DNA of 64,000 bases from Gluconobacter kondonii (GTDB lineage: Bacteria > Pseudomonadota > Alphaproteobacteria > Acetobacterales > Acetobacteraceae): positions 124,001 to 188,000 of the forward strand of contig NZ_BEWP01000004.1 in assembly GCF_002723995.1 (NCBI RefSeq). The letters run 5' to 3'. The notes beneath the pieces are model-generated. The model did not search any database. It worked only from the letters and a program-made list of their open reading frames with translations, and was not told the origin of the DNA. Numbering within the stretch: the first letter of the stretch is position 1; each line of letters begins with the position of its first letter. This document shows, piece after piece, positions 17,636-26,365 of this stretch. A program made the translations under genes and the position numbers.

Positions 17636-18277
17636 TCAGCGCCGCGTGTGACGCAGGGCCACGATTTCGCAGGCTTTATCAAGAACCTCTGCGGCAGAAA
17701 GCCCGTCCGTTTCGATCAGAACGGCATCCGCGGCCTGAACCAGCGGAGCCGTTTCCCGCGAGGAATCACGTGCGTCCCGTGCCACGAGCTCGGACACGGC
17801 CGCCTCAAGGGCAGAGCCTTCCAACGGAGTCTCGCCCGCCACCTGACGATGTCGACGCAGAGCGCGGGTGCGCGGAGAGGCCGTGATGAAAAACTTCACG
17901 TCCGCATCCGGGAAAACGACAGTCCCGATATCGCGCCCGTCCACGACTGCACCGGTTTCGGACGCAAAAACGCGCTGACGGTCCAGCAGGGCCGCTCGAA
18001 CAGCAGGCTGTGCCGCCACCAGAGACGCCCCACGATCGATCTCGGGAACACGCAGGTCCGTCCGGGCCAGATCTTCCTGTTGCAGAGCCCGCGCCTCAGC
18101 GGAAGCATCACCAGCCGGGTCCAGCCCGGCATTCACCATCCGGCGGGCAACAGCACGATACAACAGCCCGGTGTCGAGATAGGGCAGCCCCAGTTTCGCA
18201 GCCAGAGCTTTGGCGAGCGTCCCTTTACCGGCCGCCGCAGGCCCATCGACAGCGATGACAAGCGGACTAGCCGTCAC
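17636..18277 (-). CDS. cmk: Cytidylate kinase
   Basis: 213 residues. Phosphorylates CMP and dCMP to the diphosphates with ATP. The N-terminus has the P-loop of CMP kinases (IAVDGPAAAGKGTLAK), then LPYLDTGLLYRAVA and the CMP-binding VVDGRDIGTVVFPDADVKFF stretch. The start GTG overlaps the aroA stop as GTGA, so translation is coupled to aroA. Confidence 0.97.
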   Translation of the reverse strand: MTASPLVIAVDGPAAAGKGTLAKALAAKLGLPYLDTGLLYRAVARRMVNAGLDPAGDASAEARALQQEDLARTDLRVPEIDRGASLVAAQPAVRAALLDRQRVFASETGAVVDGRDIGTVVFPDADVKFFITASPRTRALRRHRQVAGETPLEGSALEAAVSELVARDARDSSRETAPLVQAADAVLIETDGLSAAEVLDKACEIVALRHTRR

Positions 18278-19602
18278 GCCGCCAGCCCTGCACCGAGAGC
18301 GTTCATCAACTCCACGAAGCCGGGGAAGCTGGTTTCAATGAAAGCCGTATCGTCCACATTCACAGGCTTTGCAGCCGCAAGACCAAGCACAACGGCACTC
18401 ATGGCAAGGCGATGGTCCATATGGGTCTGGACTGTGCCGCCACCGAGAGGCGCATCAGCTCCCTTCACGATGAGGTCGTCTCCAATCACCTCGGTCTCGG
18501 CGCCATTCACATTGAGCAGGGCGACGGTAGAGGCCAGACGGTCACTTTCCTTCACCCGCAGTTCTTCAAGACCACGCAGGCGGGATGGCCCCTCCGCAAA
18601 AGCGCAGGCCACGGCGAGGACCGGGTATTCATCGATCATGGACGGTACACGCTCGGGCGGAACGTCCACGCCTTTGAGCTGGCTGTGACGGACATGCAGA
18701 TCGCCAACCGGCTCTCCACCTTCCACGCGCTCGTTTTCGATGGAGAGGGACGCCCCCATCTCGATCAGCGTCGTAAACAGCCCCGTCCGCAGCGGGTTGA
18801 GACCCACGCCCTCGATCCAGATATCCGAACCCGGCACCAGCAGAGCCGCGACGATCGGGAAAGCCGCCGAAGACGGGTCTCCCGGAACCGTCACATCCCG
18901 CGCAGTCATGACGACCGGCCCCGTCAGGGCGATTCGGCGTCCACCCGCATCAAGACGCGAGACATCCACCTCAACCCCGAAATGCCGGAGCATGTTTTCC
19001 GTATGATCGCGCGTGGCGACAGGCTCTTCCACGATCGTGGTGCCATGCGCGTTCAGACCCGCCAGCAGAATGGCGGACTTGACCTGCGCGGATGCGACCG
19101 GAAGGCGGTATTCGATCGGTTTCGCCTCTCCCGTCCCACGAACGGCCATCGGCAGACGACCGCCTTCACGCGTCAGGAACTCGGCGCCATTGGCCGCCAG
19201 AGGCGCAGTCACGCGGCGCATGGGACGAGACCGCAACGAAGCATCGCCCGTCATGACGCTGTTGAACGCATGGGACGACAGAATACCCGACAGCAGGCGG
19301 GCCGCCGTGCCGGAATTGCCCATATCCAGAACGTCCGCAGGTTCGGTCAGAGCGCCCACGCCACGGCCTTCAATGGTCCACTCCGTGCCCTCCCGCGTGA
19401 TGGTCGCGCCAAGTGCGCGCATGGCATCGGCGGTCCGCAGCACGTCCTCGCCTTCGAGCAGGCCGGTGACACGGGTGCGGCCGGAGGCGAGGGCGGCGAG
19501 CATCAGCGAACGGTGGCTGATGGATTTGTCACCCGGAACACGGGTACGGCCGGAAAGTCCCTTAAGGGACGCGGAGACGGTCAGGGGGCGCGAGACTTGC
19601 AT
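18274..19602 (-). CDS. aroA: 3-phosphoshikimate 1-carboxyvinyltransferase (EPSP synthase)
   Basis: 442 residues. Joins shikimate 3-phosphate and phosphoenolpyruvate in the sixth step of the shikimate pathway. The substrate-binding segment GDKSISHRSLMLAALASG near residue 25, LDMGNSGTAARLLSG and RVKESDRLA are intact. The frame is open well upstream, but homologous sequence begins at MQVSRPLTVS, so the ATG at 19602 was chosen; an ATG at 19629 is an alternative. Neither has a strong Shine-Dalgarno. First gene of aroA-cmk-rpsA and divergent from the FYDLN-acid gene. The glyphosate-contact region resembles class II enzymes only weakly by eye, so I assign no class. Confidence 0.97.
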   Translation of the reverse strand: MQVSRPLTVSASLKGLSGRTRVPGDKSISHRSLMLAALASGRTRVTGLLEGEDVLRTADAMRALGATITREGTEWTIEGRGVGALTEPADVLDMGNSGTAARLLSGILSSHAFNSVMTGDASLRSRPMRRVTAPLAANGAEFLTREGGRLPMAVRGTGEAKPIEYRLPVASAQVKSAILLAGLNAHGTTIVEEPVATRDHTENMLRHFGVEVDVSRLDAGGRRIALTGPVVMTARDVTVPGDPSSAAFPIVAALLVPGSDIWIEGVGLNPLRTGLFTTLIEMGASLSIENERVEGGEPVGDLHVRHSQLKGVDVPPERVPSMIDEYPVLAVACAFAEGPSRLRGLEELRVKESDRLASTVALLNVNGAETEVIGDDLIVKGADAPLGGGTVQTHMDHRLAMSAVVLGLAAAKPVNVDDTAFIETSFPGFVELMNALGAGLAA

Positions 19603-19763
19603 GAAGATGTTTTTGCTGGGGTGCCCCATACCTGTCAATCGCATCTTGAAGGTGCAGTCATGCGCCTGAAAACTGTCAGGAATCATGCGATGGGATTTGA
19701 CAGGACGCGCACAAGCTGGCATGGCCGCGTTCCTTATTCGAGGCATCAGCAGGTTCCCGCACA

Positions 19764-20090
19764 ATGGCAAAACCCGAACTCGGTCTGAAACGGACATGCG
19801 TTGAATGCAACGCCCGCTTCTATGACCTGAACCGCGTCCCGGCGGTGTGCCCGAAATGCGGCACGACCCAGCCGGACGATTCCCGTCTCAAGCGCAGCGA
19901 AGTTCCGCTGCCGGAAGAAAAAGATCCGAAGCCCCAGGCCAACGAGCATGAGGACGACGTGGATCTGGAAGTCGCCGATGACGAGGACGATGACGATGTG
20001 ATCGCCCCGGACGACGATCTGGACGACGACGACGATCTCAGCAACGACATCGAAGTTCCGAATGACAAGGACGACCGCGACGACAACTAA
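19764..20090 (+). CDS. FYDLN-acid domain zinc-ribbon protein (TIGR02300-like)
   Basis: 108 residues. The N-terminus is a four-cysteine zinc ribbon (C12, C15, C29, C32) containing the diagnostic RFYDLNR sequence between the pairs. From about residue 70 it turns into an extremely acidic tail of mostly Asp and Glu. The family is alphaproteobacterial and of unknown function; a zinc ribbon with an acidic tail would suit a nucleic-acid or RNA-polymerase contact, which is inference. It overlaps the start of the next gene by 29 bases in another frame. Confidence 0.9.
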   Translation: MAKPELGLKRTCVECNARFYDLNRVPAVCPKCGTTQPDDSRLKRSEVPLPEEKDPKPQANEHEDDVDLEVADDEDDDDVIAPDDDLDDDDDLSNDIEVPNDKDDRDDN

Positions 20091-20637
20091 AGTTGTTGCA
20101 AGGCTCCTTTGTGCCGTTCTTCTGGCGGCACTGATGAACGGCTGCTCTGATCCGGAAGGCATTTTCGCCCCGGACAGCGCAGCCGTTCGCGCATTCAGGG
20201 CCCGGCTCGACAGCCATCCCAGCGCAACGGCGGTTCTCCAGTCCCGCTGCCCGTCTCCAATCCGTGTCCTGCGCCTGAGCGTGGACCGGCCCGTGACGGA
20301 AGACATCCTGAGCCTATTGCAGGTGACGGAAACGCATCAGGTCAACACGCGACGTGTCCGGCTGCTGTGTGGCGAGACCGTGCTCTCGGATGCCTGGAAC
20401 TGGTATGTGCCGGAGCGGCTGTCCCCGGCAATGAACACACTGCTGGAACAGACCGACACACCGTTCGGACGCGTCGTGCAACAGACAGCGTTCAGGCGGG
20501 AAAGACTGGAAACCCGTTTCCCGGGGAAAGCCTCCGGGATCGTTCTGGAGAACAGGGCGCTTCTGCGCCGGGGCACGGATGACGCACCGATTTCTCTCGT
20601 GGTGGAAGACTATCTCCCCGCAGCCCTCCGTCCCTGA
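20062..20637 (+). CDS. Lipoprotein-like protein with chorismate-lyase (UbiC)-like C-terminal domain
   Basis: 191 residues. The N-terminus has a positively charged start, a hydrophobic core and Cys28 in LMNGC, which is a plausible though imperfect lipobox. Residues about 85-190 line up by eye with UbiC: RRVRLLC, then TPFGRVV at 133-139 for TPLG, then NRALL...APISLVVEDYLPAAL, where E182 falls on the acidic active-site position of chorismate lyase. UbiC makes 4-hydroxybenzoate for ubiquinone. Whether this protein is a lyase or only shares the fold is open. The start overlaps the FYDLN-acid gene; an internal ATG at 20134 would remove the signal but has no ribosome binding site. Confidence 0.6.
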   Translation: MTRTTATTTKVVARLLCAVLLAALMNGCSDPEGIFAPDSAAVRAFRARLDSHPSATAVLQSRCPSPIRVLRLSVDRPVTEDILSLLQVTETHQVNTRRVRLLCGETVLSDAWNWYVPERLSPAMNTLLEQTDTPFGRVVQQTAFRRERLETRFPGKASGIVLENRALLRRGTDDAPISLVVEDYLPAALRP

Positions 20638-20640
20638 GCC

Positions 20641-21396
20641 TCAGGAGGCCGGAGACCAGTTCAGATGCTGCCCGCCATCCAGCGCCAGCATCTGCCCTGT
20701 CACCGAAGGAAGCGCAAACAGCGCCAGTGCGGCCTGAGCGATTTCTTCGGGGGAGGAGCCATGCTGCAGCGGTGTGCGGGCGCACATGCTGTCAAAATGC
20801 TCCTGCGTTTGTCGTACGGCAGGAAGAACCGGGCCGGGCCCGATGGCGTTCACCCGAACCCGCGGTGCGAGCGCGAGCGCCATGGTCTGTGTCAGGGTCC
20901 AGAGCCCCGTGCGGGACAAAGTATAGCTGACGAAATGCGGCGTCAGGTTCCACACACGCTGATCCAGCATATTCAGAATCAGGCCCTCGGCCCCATCAGG
21001 AAGCGCCTTTGCCATAGCCTGCGAGAGGACAAAGGGCGCGCGAAGATTGGTTTCGAGATGCAGATCCCAGCTTTCGCGGGTAACGCTGCCCATCTCGTCA
21101 CGAATGAAAGCGGACGCGTTGTTAATGAGGATGCCAACCGAGCCCAGAGCGGCCTGCACACGCGGCAGCAAGACCTCAACCTCATCTTCGCAGTGCAGAT
21201 CGGCCTTTAAAACGCAGCCTTTGCCGCCAATCCGCTTCAGAAGCTCTTCAGCTTCATGGGTACTGTCGCGACAATGGATAGCGACCGCAAATCCCTGCCC
21301 GGCCAGCATTTCCACCAGTGAAGCCCCGATACGCCGGGCGCCGCCCGTCACAAGAGCCACACGGGGGACACGCGGAGAAATCTGAAACGACGCCAT
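20641..21396 (-). CDS. Short-chain dehydrogenase, pteridine-reductase / FolM-like, with Lys-to-Arg catalytic change
   Basis: 251 residues. The N-terminal TGGARRIG dinucleotide motif and INNAS segment are standard for the SDR family. LNMLDQRVWN and RVNAIGPGPVLP are typical of the pteridine reductase / dihydromonapterin reductase branch, which reduces dihydropterins or dihydrofolate. D145 and Y158 are 13 apart, as in pteridine reductase, but the position four after the Tyr is R162 (YTLSR), not Lys. It follows recR by 2 bases and is the last gene of the dnaX-ybaB-recR operon. Confidence 0.85.
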   Translation of the reverse strand: MASFQISPRVPRVALVTGGARRIGASLVEMLAGQGFAVAIHCRDSTHEAEELLKRIGGKGCVLKADLHCEDEVEVLLPRVQAALGSVGILINNASAFIRDEMGSVTRESWDLHLETNLRAPFVLSQAMAKALPDGAEGLILNMLDQRVWNLTPHFVSYTLSRTGLWTLTQTMALALAPRVRVNAIGPGPVLPAVRQTQEHFDSMCARTPLQHGSSPEEIAQAALALFALPSVTGQMLALDGGQHLNWSPAS

Positions 21397-21398
21397 TC

Positions 21399-22004
21399 TC
21401 AGAGAGACCGCCGAGCCGTCAGCGCCGCAGCAAGCGTCCCGTCATCCAGAACGTCCAGCGCGCCCCCCATAGGCACACCGTGGCCCACACGCGTCACACT
21501 CACGCCCGTAGGAAGCAGACGCTCCTGAAGCCAGTGTGCGGTGGTCGCCCCCTCAACGGTGGCGCTCAGGGCGAGAATGACTTCCCTCACCCCGCCTTCC
21601 TCGATCCGCTCAAACAGCGGGCGGACATTCAGATCATCCGGCCCTAGCCCCGCCAGCGCAGACAGGGTCCCGCCCAGAACCTGATAGACGCCGCGATGCA
21701 CACCCGCACGTTCCAGCGCCCAGAGATCACCCACCGTCTCGACCACGCAGATCAGCCCCTGATCCCGCGCCGTGTCCGTGCAGATATGGCACGGATCGAC
21801 CGTATCCAGATTGCCGCATTGCGTGCAGGTCTTTACGCTCGTGGCCGCACGCTCCATCAGATGGGCGAGCGGCAGCATACGGCTTTCCGGCTGGCGCAGA
21901 AGCGCCAGCGCGGCCCGACGGGCCGAGCGTGGCCCCAGCCCCGGCAGACGCGCGAGCATCGTAATCAGTTGGTCGATATCACCGTGGCCCATCATGGGCG
22001 TCAT
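21399..22004 (-). CDS. recR: Recombination protein RecR
   Basis: 201 residues. Part of the RecFOR pathway that loads RecA at gaps. Shows the helix-hairpin-helix LARLPGLGPRSARRAALALL, a four-cysteine zinc finger (CTQCGN...CHICTD) and a Toprim domain starting ICVVETVGDLWALERAG. The ATG at 22004 gives a slightly long N-terminus; internal ATGs at 21995 or 21992 are possible. It is 13 bases after ybaB. Confidence 0.97.
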   Translation of the reverse strand: MTPMMGHGDIDQLITMLARLPGLGPRSARRAALALLRQPESRMLPLAHLMERAATSVKTCTQCGNLDTVDPCHICTDTARDQGLICVVETVGDLWALERAGVHRGVYQVLGGTLSALAGLGPDDLNVRPLFERIEEGGVREVILALSATVEGATTAHWLQERLLPTGVSVTRVGHGVPMGGALDVLDDGTLAAALTARRSL

Positions 22005-22017
22005 ATCCCTGCCCGGA

Positions 22018-22341
22018 TCAGAACGGCAGCTTCAGGCCTGCAGGGAGATCAAGGCCACCGGTCACGTCGCGCATGGCTTCGGAGCTTGCAGCCTCGGCCT
22101 TGGCCTTGGCGTCCGTATAGGCCGCCACGATCAGGTCCTGAAGCGTTTCGATATCGGTCGGATCGGCCAGTTGCGGATCAATTTTCAGGTCACGCATTTC
22201 GCCCTTTCCCGTCAGCTTGACCGTCACCAACCCGGCGCCAGCGGAACCCTCAACCACAAGAGACGCCAGATTGCTCTGCGCGGCTTCCATCTTGGCCTGC
22301 ATCTGGCTGGCCTGCTTCATTAGTCCGGCAAGGTTTTTCAT
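22018..22341 (-). CDS. YbaB/EbfC nucleoid-associated protein
   Basis: 107 residues. Small DNA-binding protein with an N-terminal helix (LAGLMKQASQMQAKMEAAQ) and the conserved GLVTVKLTGKGEMRDLKIDP segment. Located between dnaX and recR, its almost universal place; intergenic gaps are 11 and 13 bases. Confidence 0.95.
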   Translation of the reverse strand: MKNLAGLMKQASQMQAKMEAAQSNLASLVVEGSAGAGLVTVKLTGKGEMRDLKIDPQLADPTDIETLQDLIVAAYTDAKAKAEAASSEAMRDVTGGLDLPAGLKLPF

Positions 22342-22352
22342 GGGTATGTCCT

Positions 22353-24305
22353 TCAGTTCAGGTTCAGATCGTCTTCATCAAGGAAATCGGCATCCAGCGG
22401 CGCGAATTCCAGATCGGGTGGCGCATCATCGGTCAGCGGCACGGTGATTTCGGGTGGCAGGCCGTATTCATCAAGGGAGTGATCCTGAACATCCCCGATT
22501 TTCGCACCGGGAAACGCTTTTAGGATGGCCTGTACCAGCGGATGCTCCTCCACCGAGGCCTGATTGATCGCCACGACCTCGGCACCCTGCTCGTCCAGTG
22601 TCGGCTCACCCGGAGCGGTCGAGGCGCTGATCCGCCACTGACCGGGATAGACACGGTCGAGCAGTTTTTGCAGCTGGCGTTCGATACGGGCTTGCGGCTC
22701 TTCGGCGCGGATCTGAACGTCAGGCGGCGAAAAGCGCACGAGGTGGACGGCATTGCGGAGCATACCGTGCAGAACGGGCTCGCGCTCCCGCGCCACCATC
22801 GCCACCATCTCGCGCCATGTCCGGGGCGGCGGCGGAAGTTCGGGTTCAGGCTCCGGAGCCACTTCGGCATAACCGGTGCCGGGCTCGAGAATCGTTCCAC
22901 CATTCGCAACCAGCCGCACGTGCGCCCGAGGTGCGGGACCGCCGGAGCTTTCGCTGACATTAGTCGAACCGATACCGCTCACTGCACCCGACTGCACGGG
23001 CGAAGACGCCCCACCTGTCGGCGTGAGAGGCCCGGCTGACAGAGACAGGTCCTGCCCCCCTTCCGTCAACTGGCGGATCAGCCGGTCCGGCGTCGGCAGA
23101 AGACTGGCATGACACAAACGGATCAACACCATCTCAGCCGCCTGACGACGATCCGGAGCCGTCTCGATTTCCTGCACACCCTTCAGCAGGATCTGCCATG
23201 CGCGACCCAGAACCGCATTGGACAGGCGATCAGCCAGAGCTCCGCCGCGTGTGCGCTCAGCCTCCGGCAGATCCCGGCCTTCTCGCAGGGACGGAATGGC
23301 CTTGAGACGCGAGATCAGATGCAGCAGATCCAGCAGATCTGCCAGCAGCACACCCAGATCCGCACCGCGGGCATAGGCCTGATCGGTCAGGTCCAGCGCT
23401 TCGGCAGGTTTGCCCGCCATGAGCGCATCCAGCAGATCAAAGACCAGACCGCGATCCGCCAGACCCAGCATGTCGGCAACAGCATCAGCATCGCTGGCCC
23501 CCTGCGCGATGGCCTGATCGAGCAGTGAGAGCCCGTCACGCACAGAGCCATCCGCCGCACGGGCGATCAGGGCCAGCGCGTCTTCCGAAAGGGTCGCCCC
23601 TTCCTTCAGCGCGATATTATGGAAATGCCCTGCCAGCAGAGACTGCGGAACGCGACGCAGATCGAAACGCTGACAGCGGGACAGAACCGTGACCGGAACC
23701 TTGCGCAGTTCGGTCGTGGCGAAAATGAACGTGACCTGCGGCGGCGGCTCTTCAAGCGTTTTGAGCAGCGCATTGAAGGCATTACGCGACAGCATGTGGA
23801 CTTCATCGATGATGAAGACCTTCATCCGCGCCTGCATCGGACGAAAGCGCGTGGCTTCGATGATTTCGCGCACATCATCCACGCCCGTGCGGGAGGCGGC
23901 ATCCATTTCCAGCACGTCGGGATGACGATCCGCCAGAATGGCAGTGCAGTTGGCGCAGACACCGCAGGGATCGGCGGTCGGGCCACCGTTACCGTCCGGA
24001 CCAATGCAGTTCAGGGCGCGGGCAATGATACGGGCAGTCGTCGTTTTACCCACACCCCGCACGCCGGTCAGCATGAAGGCATGAGCCACACGATTGAGCT
24101 CAAATGCGCGGCGCAGGATTCGAACAAGGGAGTCTTGCCCGATCAGATCATCGAAAGTCTGCGGCCGGTATTTGCGGGCCAAAACGCGATAAGGCGCGGC
24201 CTCGGCAGGTGGTGGTGACGCAGGGATGTCCTGTGCTGGTGCGTCTCCGAAAAAACCGCCACCAGTGTCGGGCGGCAGAGGGAGATCGTCGTTTTCGTCT
24301 GTCAT
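22353..24305 (-). CDS. dnaX: DNA polymerase III subunits gamma and tau
   Basis: 650 residues. Clamp-loader ATPase that organises the replisome. Walker A is GVRGVGKTTTARI near residue 80, followed by a cysteine-rich zinc module (CGVCANC) and the FIIDEVHMLSRNAFNALLKTLEEPP sensor region. The C-terminal third is Pro/Glu-rich, then ends in the alphaproteobacterial tau domain and an acidic tail. I looked for an A-rich slippery site that would make a short gamma form and saw no obvious one. It begins an operon dnaX-ybaB-recR-SDR and lies just downstream of the SRP RNA on the same strand. Confidence 0.97.
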   Translation of the reverse strand: MTDENDDLPLPPDTGGGFFGDAPAQDIPASPPPAEAAPYRVLARKYRPQTFDDLIGQDSLVRILRRAFELNRVAHAFMLTGVRGVGKTTTARIIARALNCIGPDGNGGPTADPCGVCANCTAILADRHPDVLEMDAASRTGVDDVREIIEATRFRPMQARMKVFIIDEVHMLSRNAFNALLKTLEEPPPQVTFIFATTELRKVPVTVLSRCQRFDLRRVPQSLLAGHFHNIALKEGATLSEDALALIARAADGSVRDGLSLLDQAIAQGASDADAVADMLGLADRGLVFDLLDALMAGKPAEALDLTDQAYARGADLGVLLADLLDLLHLISRLKAIPSLREGRDLPEAERTRGGALADRLSNAVLGRAWQILLKGVQEIETAPDRRQAAEMVLIRLCHASLLPTPDRLIRQLTEGGQDLSLSAGPLTPTGGASSPVQSGAVSGIGSTNVSESSGGPAPRAHVRLVANGGTILEPGTGYAEVAPEPEPELPPPPRTWREMVAMVAREREPVLHGMLRNAVHLVRFSPPDVQIRAEEPQARIERQLQKLLDRVYPGQWRISASTAPGEPTLDEQGAEVVAINQASVEEHPLVQAILKAFPGAKIGDVQDHSLDEYGLPPEITVPLTDDAPPDLEFAPLDADFLDEDDLNLN

Positions 24306-24395
24306 GGAAATGTCGAACCCTCAGCACGGAGGATGGGACCGTCCGGAAACGGTCGGGACGCTGCATGAAAAAGAGCGTCCGGTAACTGTGTGAGG

Positions 24396-24494
24396 TAGGA
24401 GGCCGGACATTCAACCCGGATAAAACTCACTGCGGCTGCTTCCTTCCGGACCTGACCGGGTTGGCAAGGTATCCGTCCAAAGCCGACCTCCCGG
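24396..24494 (-). ncRNA. ffs: Signal recognition particle RNA, small bacterial type (4.5S)
   Basis: On the minus strand the invariant SRP core GGTCCGGAAGGAAGCAGCC occupies about 24434-24452, with its GGAA tetraloop. The flanks pair to close the rod: GGAGGTCGG near 24490 pairs with the CCGGCCTCC segment near 24400. The size of about 97 nt is that of the short bacterial form. With Ffh it directs membrane proteins to the translocon. It precedes dnaX on the same strand. The 5' and 3' ends are set from pairing only and may be off by several bases. Confidence 0.92.
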
Positions 24495-24565
24495 CGTTCT
24501 CCTAACACGGAGACAGGGGTGTCTGACAACCCCCAATCATCAGAGTGCGCCCTCATTCCAGCGTC

Positions 24566-26365
24566 TTATTCGCCGACAGCCGCACCGCCCATGTGCCGCG
24601 GGTCGGCTGCACCATAGATCAGACCGGTCTTCGGGGCCTTCAGGCTCGGACGATCGGCAAGGATGCCTTCCGCCACACCCCACGGGCGATGGGGCGACAG
24701 GGCATACCCTTCGGCCTTGAGAGTCTGCATAGCCGTGTCAGACAGCGCGCCCTGCTCAAGCTCAACAGCGGAGGGCTCCCACTGTTCATGGATTCGCGGC
24801 AGGTCGATGGCCTGACGGATATCCAGCCCGTAATCGATCACCCCGAGAATGGCGGAGAGCGTAATTGTCGGAATGCGCGAACCACCTGGGCTGCCGATTA
24901 CCATAACGACCTTGCCATCGCGCGAAACGATGGAGGGCGACATCGAAGATAGCGGCGTCTTGCCCGGCGCAATCGCATTGGCTTCCGAACCGACAATGCC
25001 GAACATGTTGGGCGCACCCGGTTTGGACGAGAAATCATCCATCTCGTCGTTCATCCAGATGCCAGTATGGCCACCCATCACACCCGCGCCGAACCAGCCA
25101 TTGAGCGTATAGGTTGCCGAAACGGCCGTCCCCTCATGATCGAGCACGGAAAACTGTGTCGTCTCGTGCTTTTCCTGCGTGTCCGGGGCCGCCTGCGCGA
25201 CAGGTGCGGGGAGCGCTTCTCCTGCTCTGAGGGTACTGGACGCAAGAGCATGATCGGTCGGGATGCCCTGTCGGATCTGATAGGCGTAAGCCGGGTCGAT
25301 CAGATGCTCGACGGGATTATGCACGAAATCCGGATCGCCCAGATCGCGCCGGTCGGAATAGGCATGACGCATGGCCTCGACCTCGCGCTGTACGGCGGGC
25401 GCCGTGTGCAGGCCGAGCGCATGCATGTCATAGCCGGAGAGAATGTTCAGGATTTCGCAGAGCGCAACGCCACCACCGCTCGGCGGGGGAGCCGTATCGA
25501 TCGTATAGCCCCGATACGTGCAGCGGATCGGCTCAAGATGACGGATATGATAGTTCTGGAAATCGGAAAGCTGAAGAATCCCGCCGCCTTCGGTGCTGGC
25601 GCGTACGATCTCTTTCGCGATCGGACCATCATAGAACGCTTTCGGCCCCTCTTTCGAGATCAGCTCCAGCGAGTCCGCCAGATCCTTCTGGACCAAACGG
25701 TCACCCACCTGAAGCGGAGTGCCATCAGGACGCAGATAGAACGCGCGGGCATAGGGGTCATGCTGGAAATAGCGCGTCGAGGTGTGCAGAAGGTCTGCAT
25801 CGCCCTGGTTCAGAACGAAGCCATCCCGGGCCAGTGCAATCGCCGGTGCCATCACCTTGGCGCGCGGCAGATGTCCCCATTTCTGCAGAATGGAATCCAG
25901 TCCGGCGACCGTGCCCGGAACCGCAACGGCTTTCCAGCCTTCAGTGGACAGACCCGGAATGACCTTACCCGAAGCGTCCTGATACATCGTAGCGGTGGCA
26001 GCGGCAGGCGCATGTTCACGGAAATCGATGAAGATCGTCTGACCGGTTTTCAGACGCAGGGTCATAAACCCGCCGCCCCCGATATTCCCTGCTGCGGGAT
26101 AAACCACGGCCAGAGCATAACCGACGGCCACGGCCGCATCGACGGCATTGCCACCCTGAGCAAGGATTTTCGCACCGGCATCGGAGGCGAGATGCTGCGC
26201 CGAGACCACCATGCCATGACGGCCTGATGTCAGCACACCCGCGCTGACATTATCCGGACCGAAAGCCAGCGGATCATGCGCCGAACTCAGCGCCTGCGGA
26301 GCCGCATTGGCAAGCGTCGTGCCACTGATCAGGGCCGTGGCGAGAAGAAGCGAAAACGCTCTCAT
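24566..26365 (-). CDS. ggt: Gamma-glutamyltransferase
   Basis: 599 residues. Periplasmic Ntn-hydrolase that splits glutathione and other gamma-glutamyl compounds. A signal peptide ending in TLANA is followed by the large-subunit sequence, then the self-cleavage region KHETTQFSVLD, where the second Thr becomes the new N-terminus of the small subunit and the nucleophile. PLSSMSPSIV and GSPGGSRIP, the oxyanion and glutamate-binding segments, are present. The start at 26365 overlaps the map stop as ATGA, which indicates coupling with map. Confidence 0.95.
   Translation of the reverse strand: MRAFSLLLATALISGTTLANAAPQALSSAHDPLAFGPDNVSAGVLTSGRHGMVVSAQHLASDAGAKILAQGGNAVDAAVAVGYALAVVYPAAGNIGGGGFMTLRLKTGQTIFIDFREHAPAAATATMYQDASGKVIPGLSTEGWKAVAVPGTVAGLDSILQKWGHLPRAKVMAPAIALARDGFVLNQGDADLLHTSTRYFQHDPYARAFYLRPDGTPLQVGDRLVQKDLADSLELISKEGPKAFYDGPIAKEIVRASTEGGGILQLSDFQNYHIRHLEPIRCTYRGYTIDTAPPPSGGGVALCEILNILSGYDMHALGLHTAPAVQREVEAMRHAYSDRRDLGDPDFVHNPVEHLIDPAYAYQIRQGIPTDHALASSTLRAGEALPAPVAQAAPDTQEKHETTQFSVLDHEGTAVSATYTLNGWFGAGVMGGHTGIWMNDEMDDFSSKPGAPNMFGIVGSEANAIAPGKTPLSSMSPSIVSRDGKVVMVIGSPGGSRIPTITLSAILGVIDYGLDIRQAIDLPRIHEQWEPSAVELEQGALSDTAMQTLKAEGYALSPHRPWGVAEGILADRPSLKAPKTGLIYGAADPRHMGGAAVGE

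Noticed and set aside
19698-19760. TTGACA before the FYDLN-acid gene as a promoter
   Set aside because: The -35 hexamer is perfect, but no acceptable -10 occurs at 16-18 bases, so I did not list it.
18412-19788. 458-codon frame opposite aroA
   Set aside because: aroA motifs are on the minus strand; no domain in the opposite frame.
22353-24305. Programmed frameshift in dnaX giving a short gamma form
   Set aside because: No A6-A8 slippery tract with a following hairpin was visible around the middle of the gene.
25067-26227. 386-codon frame opposite ggt
   Set aside because: ggt is complete and has its catalytic Thr; the opposite frame has no recognisable features.
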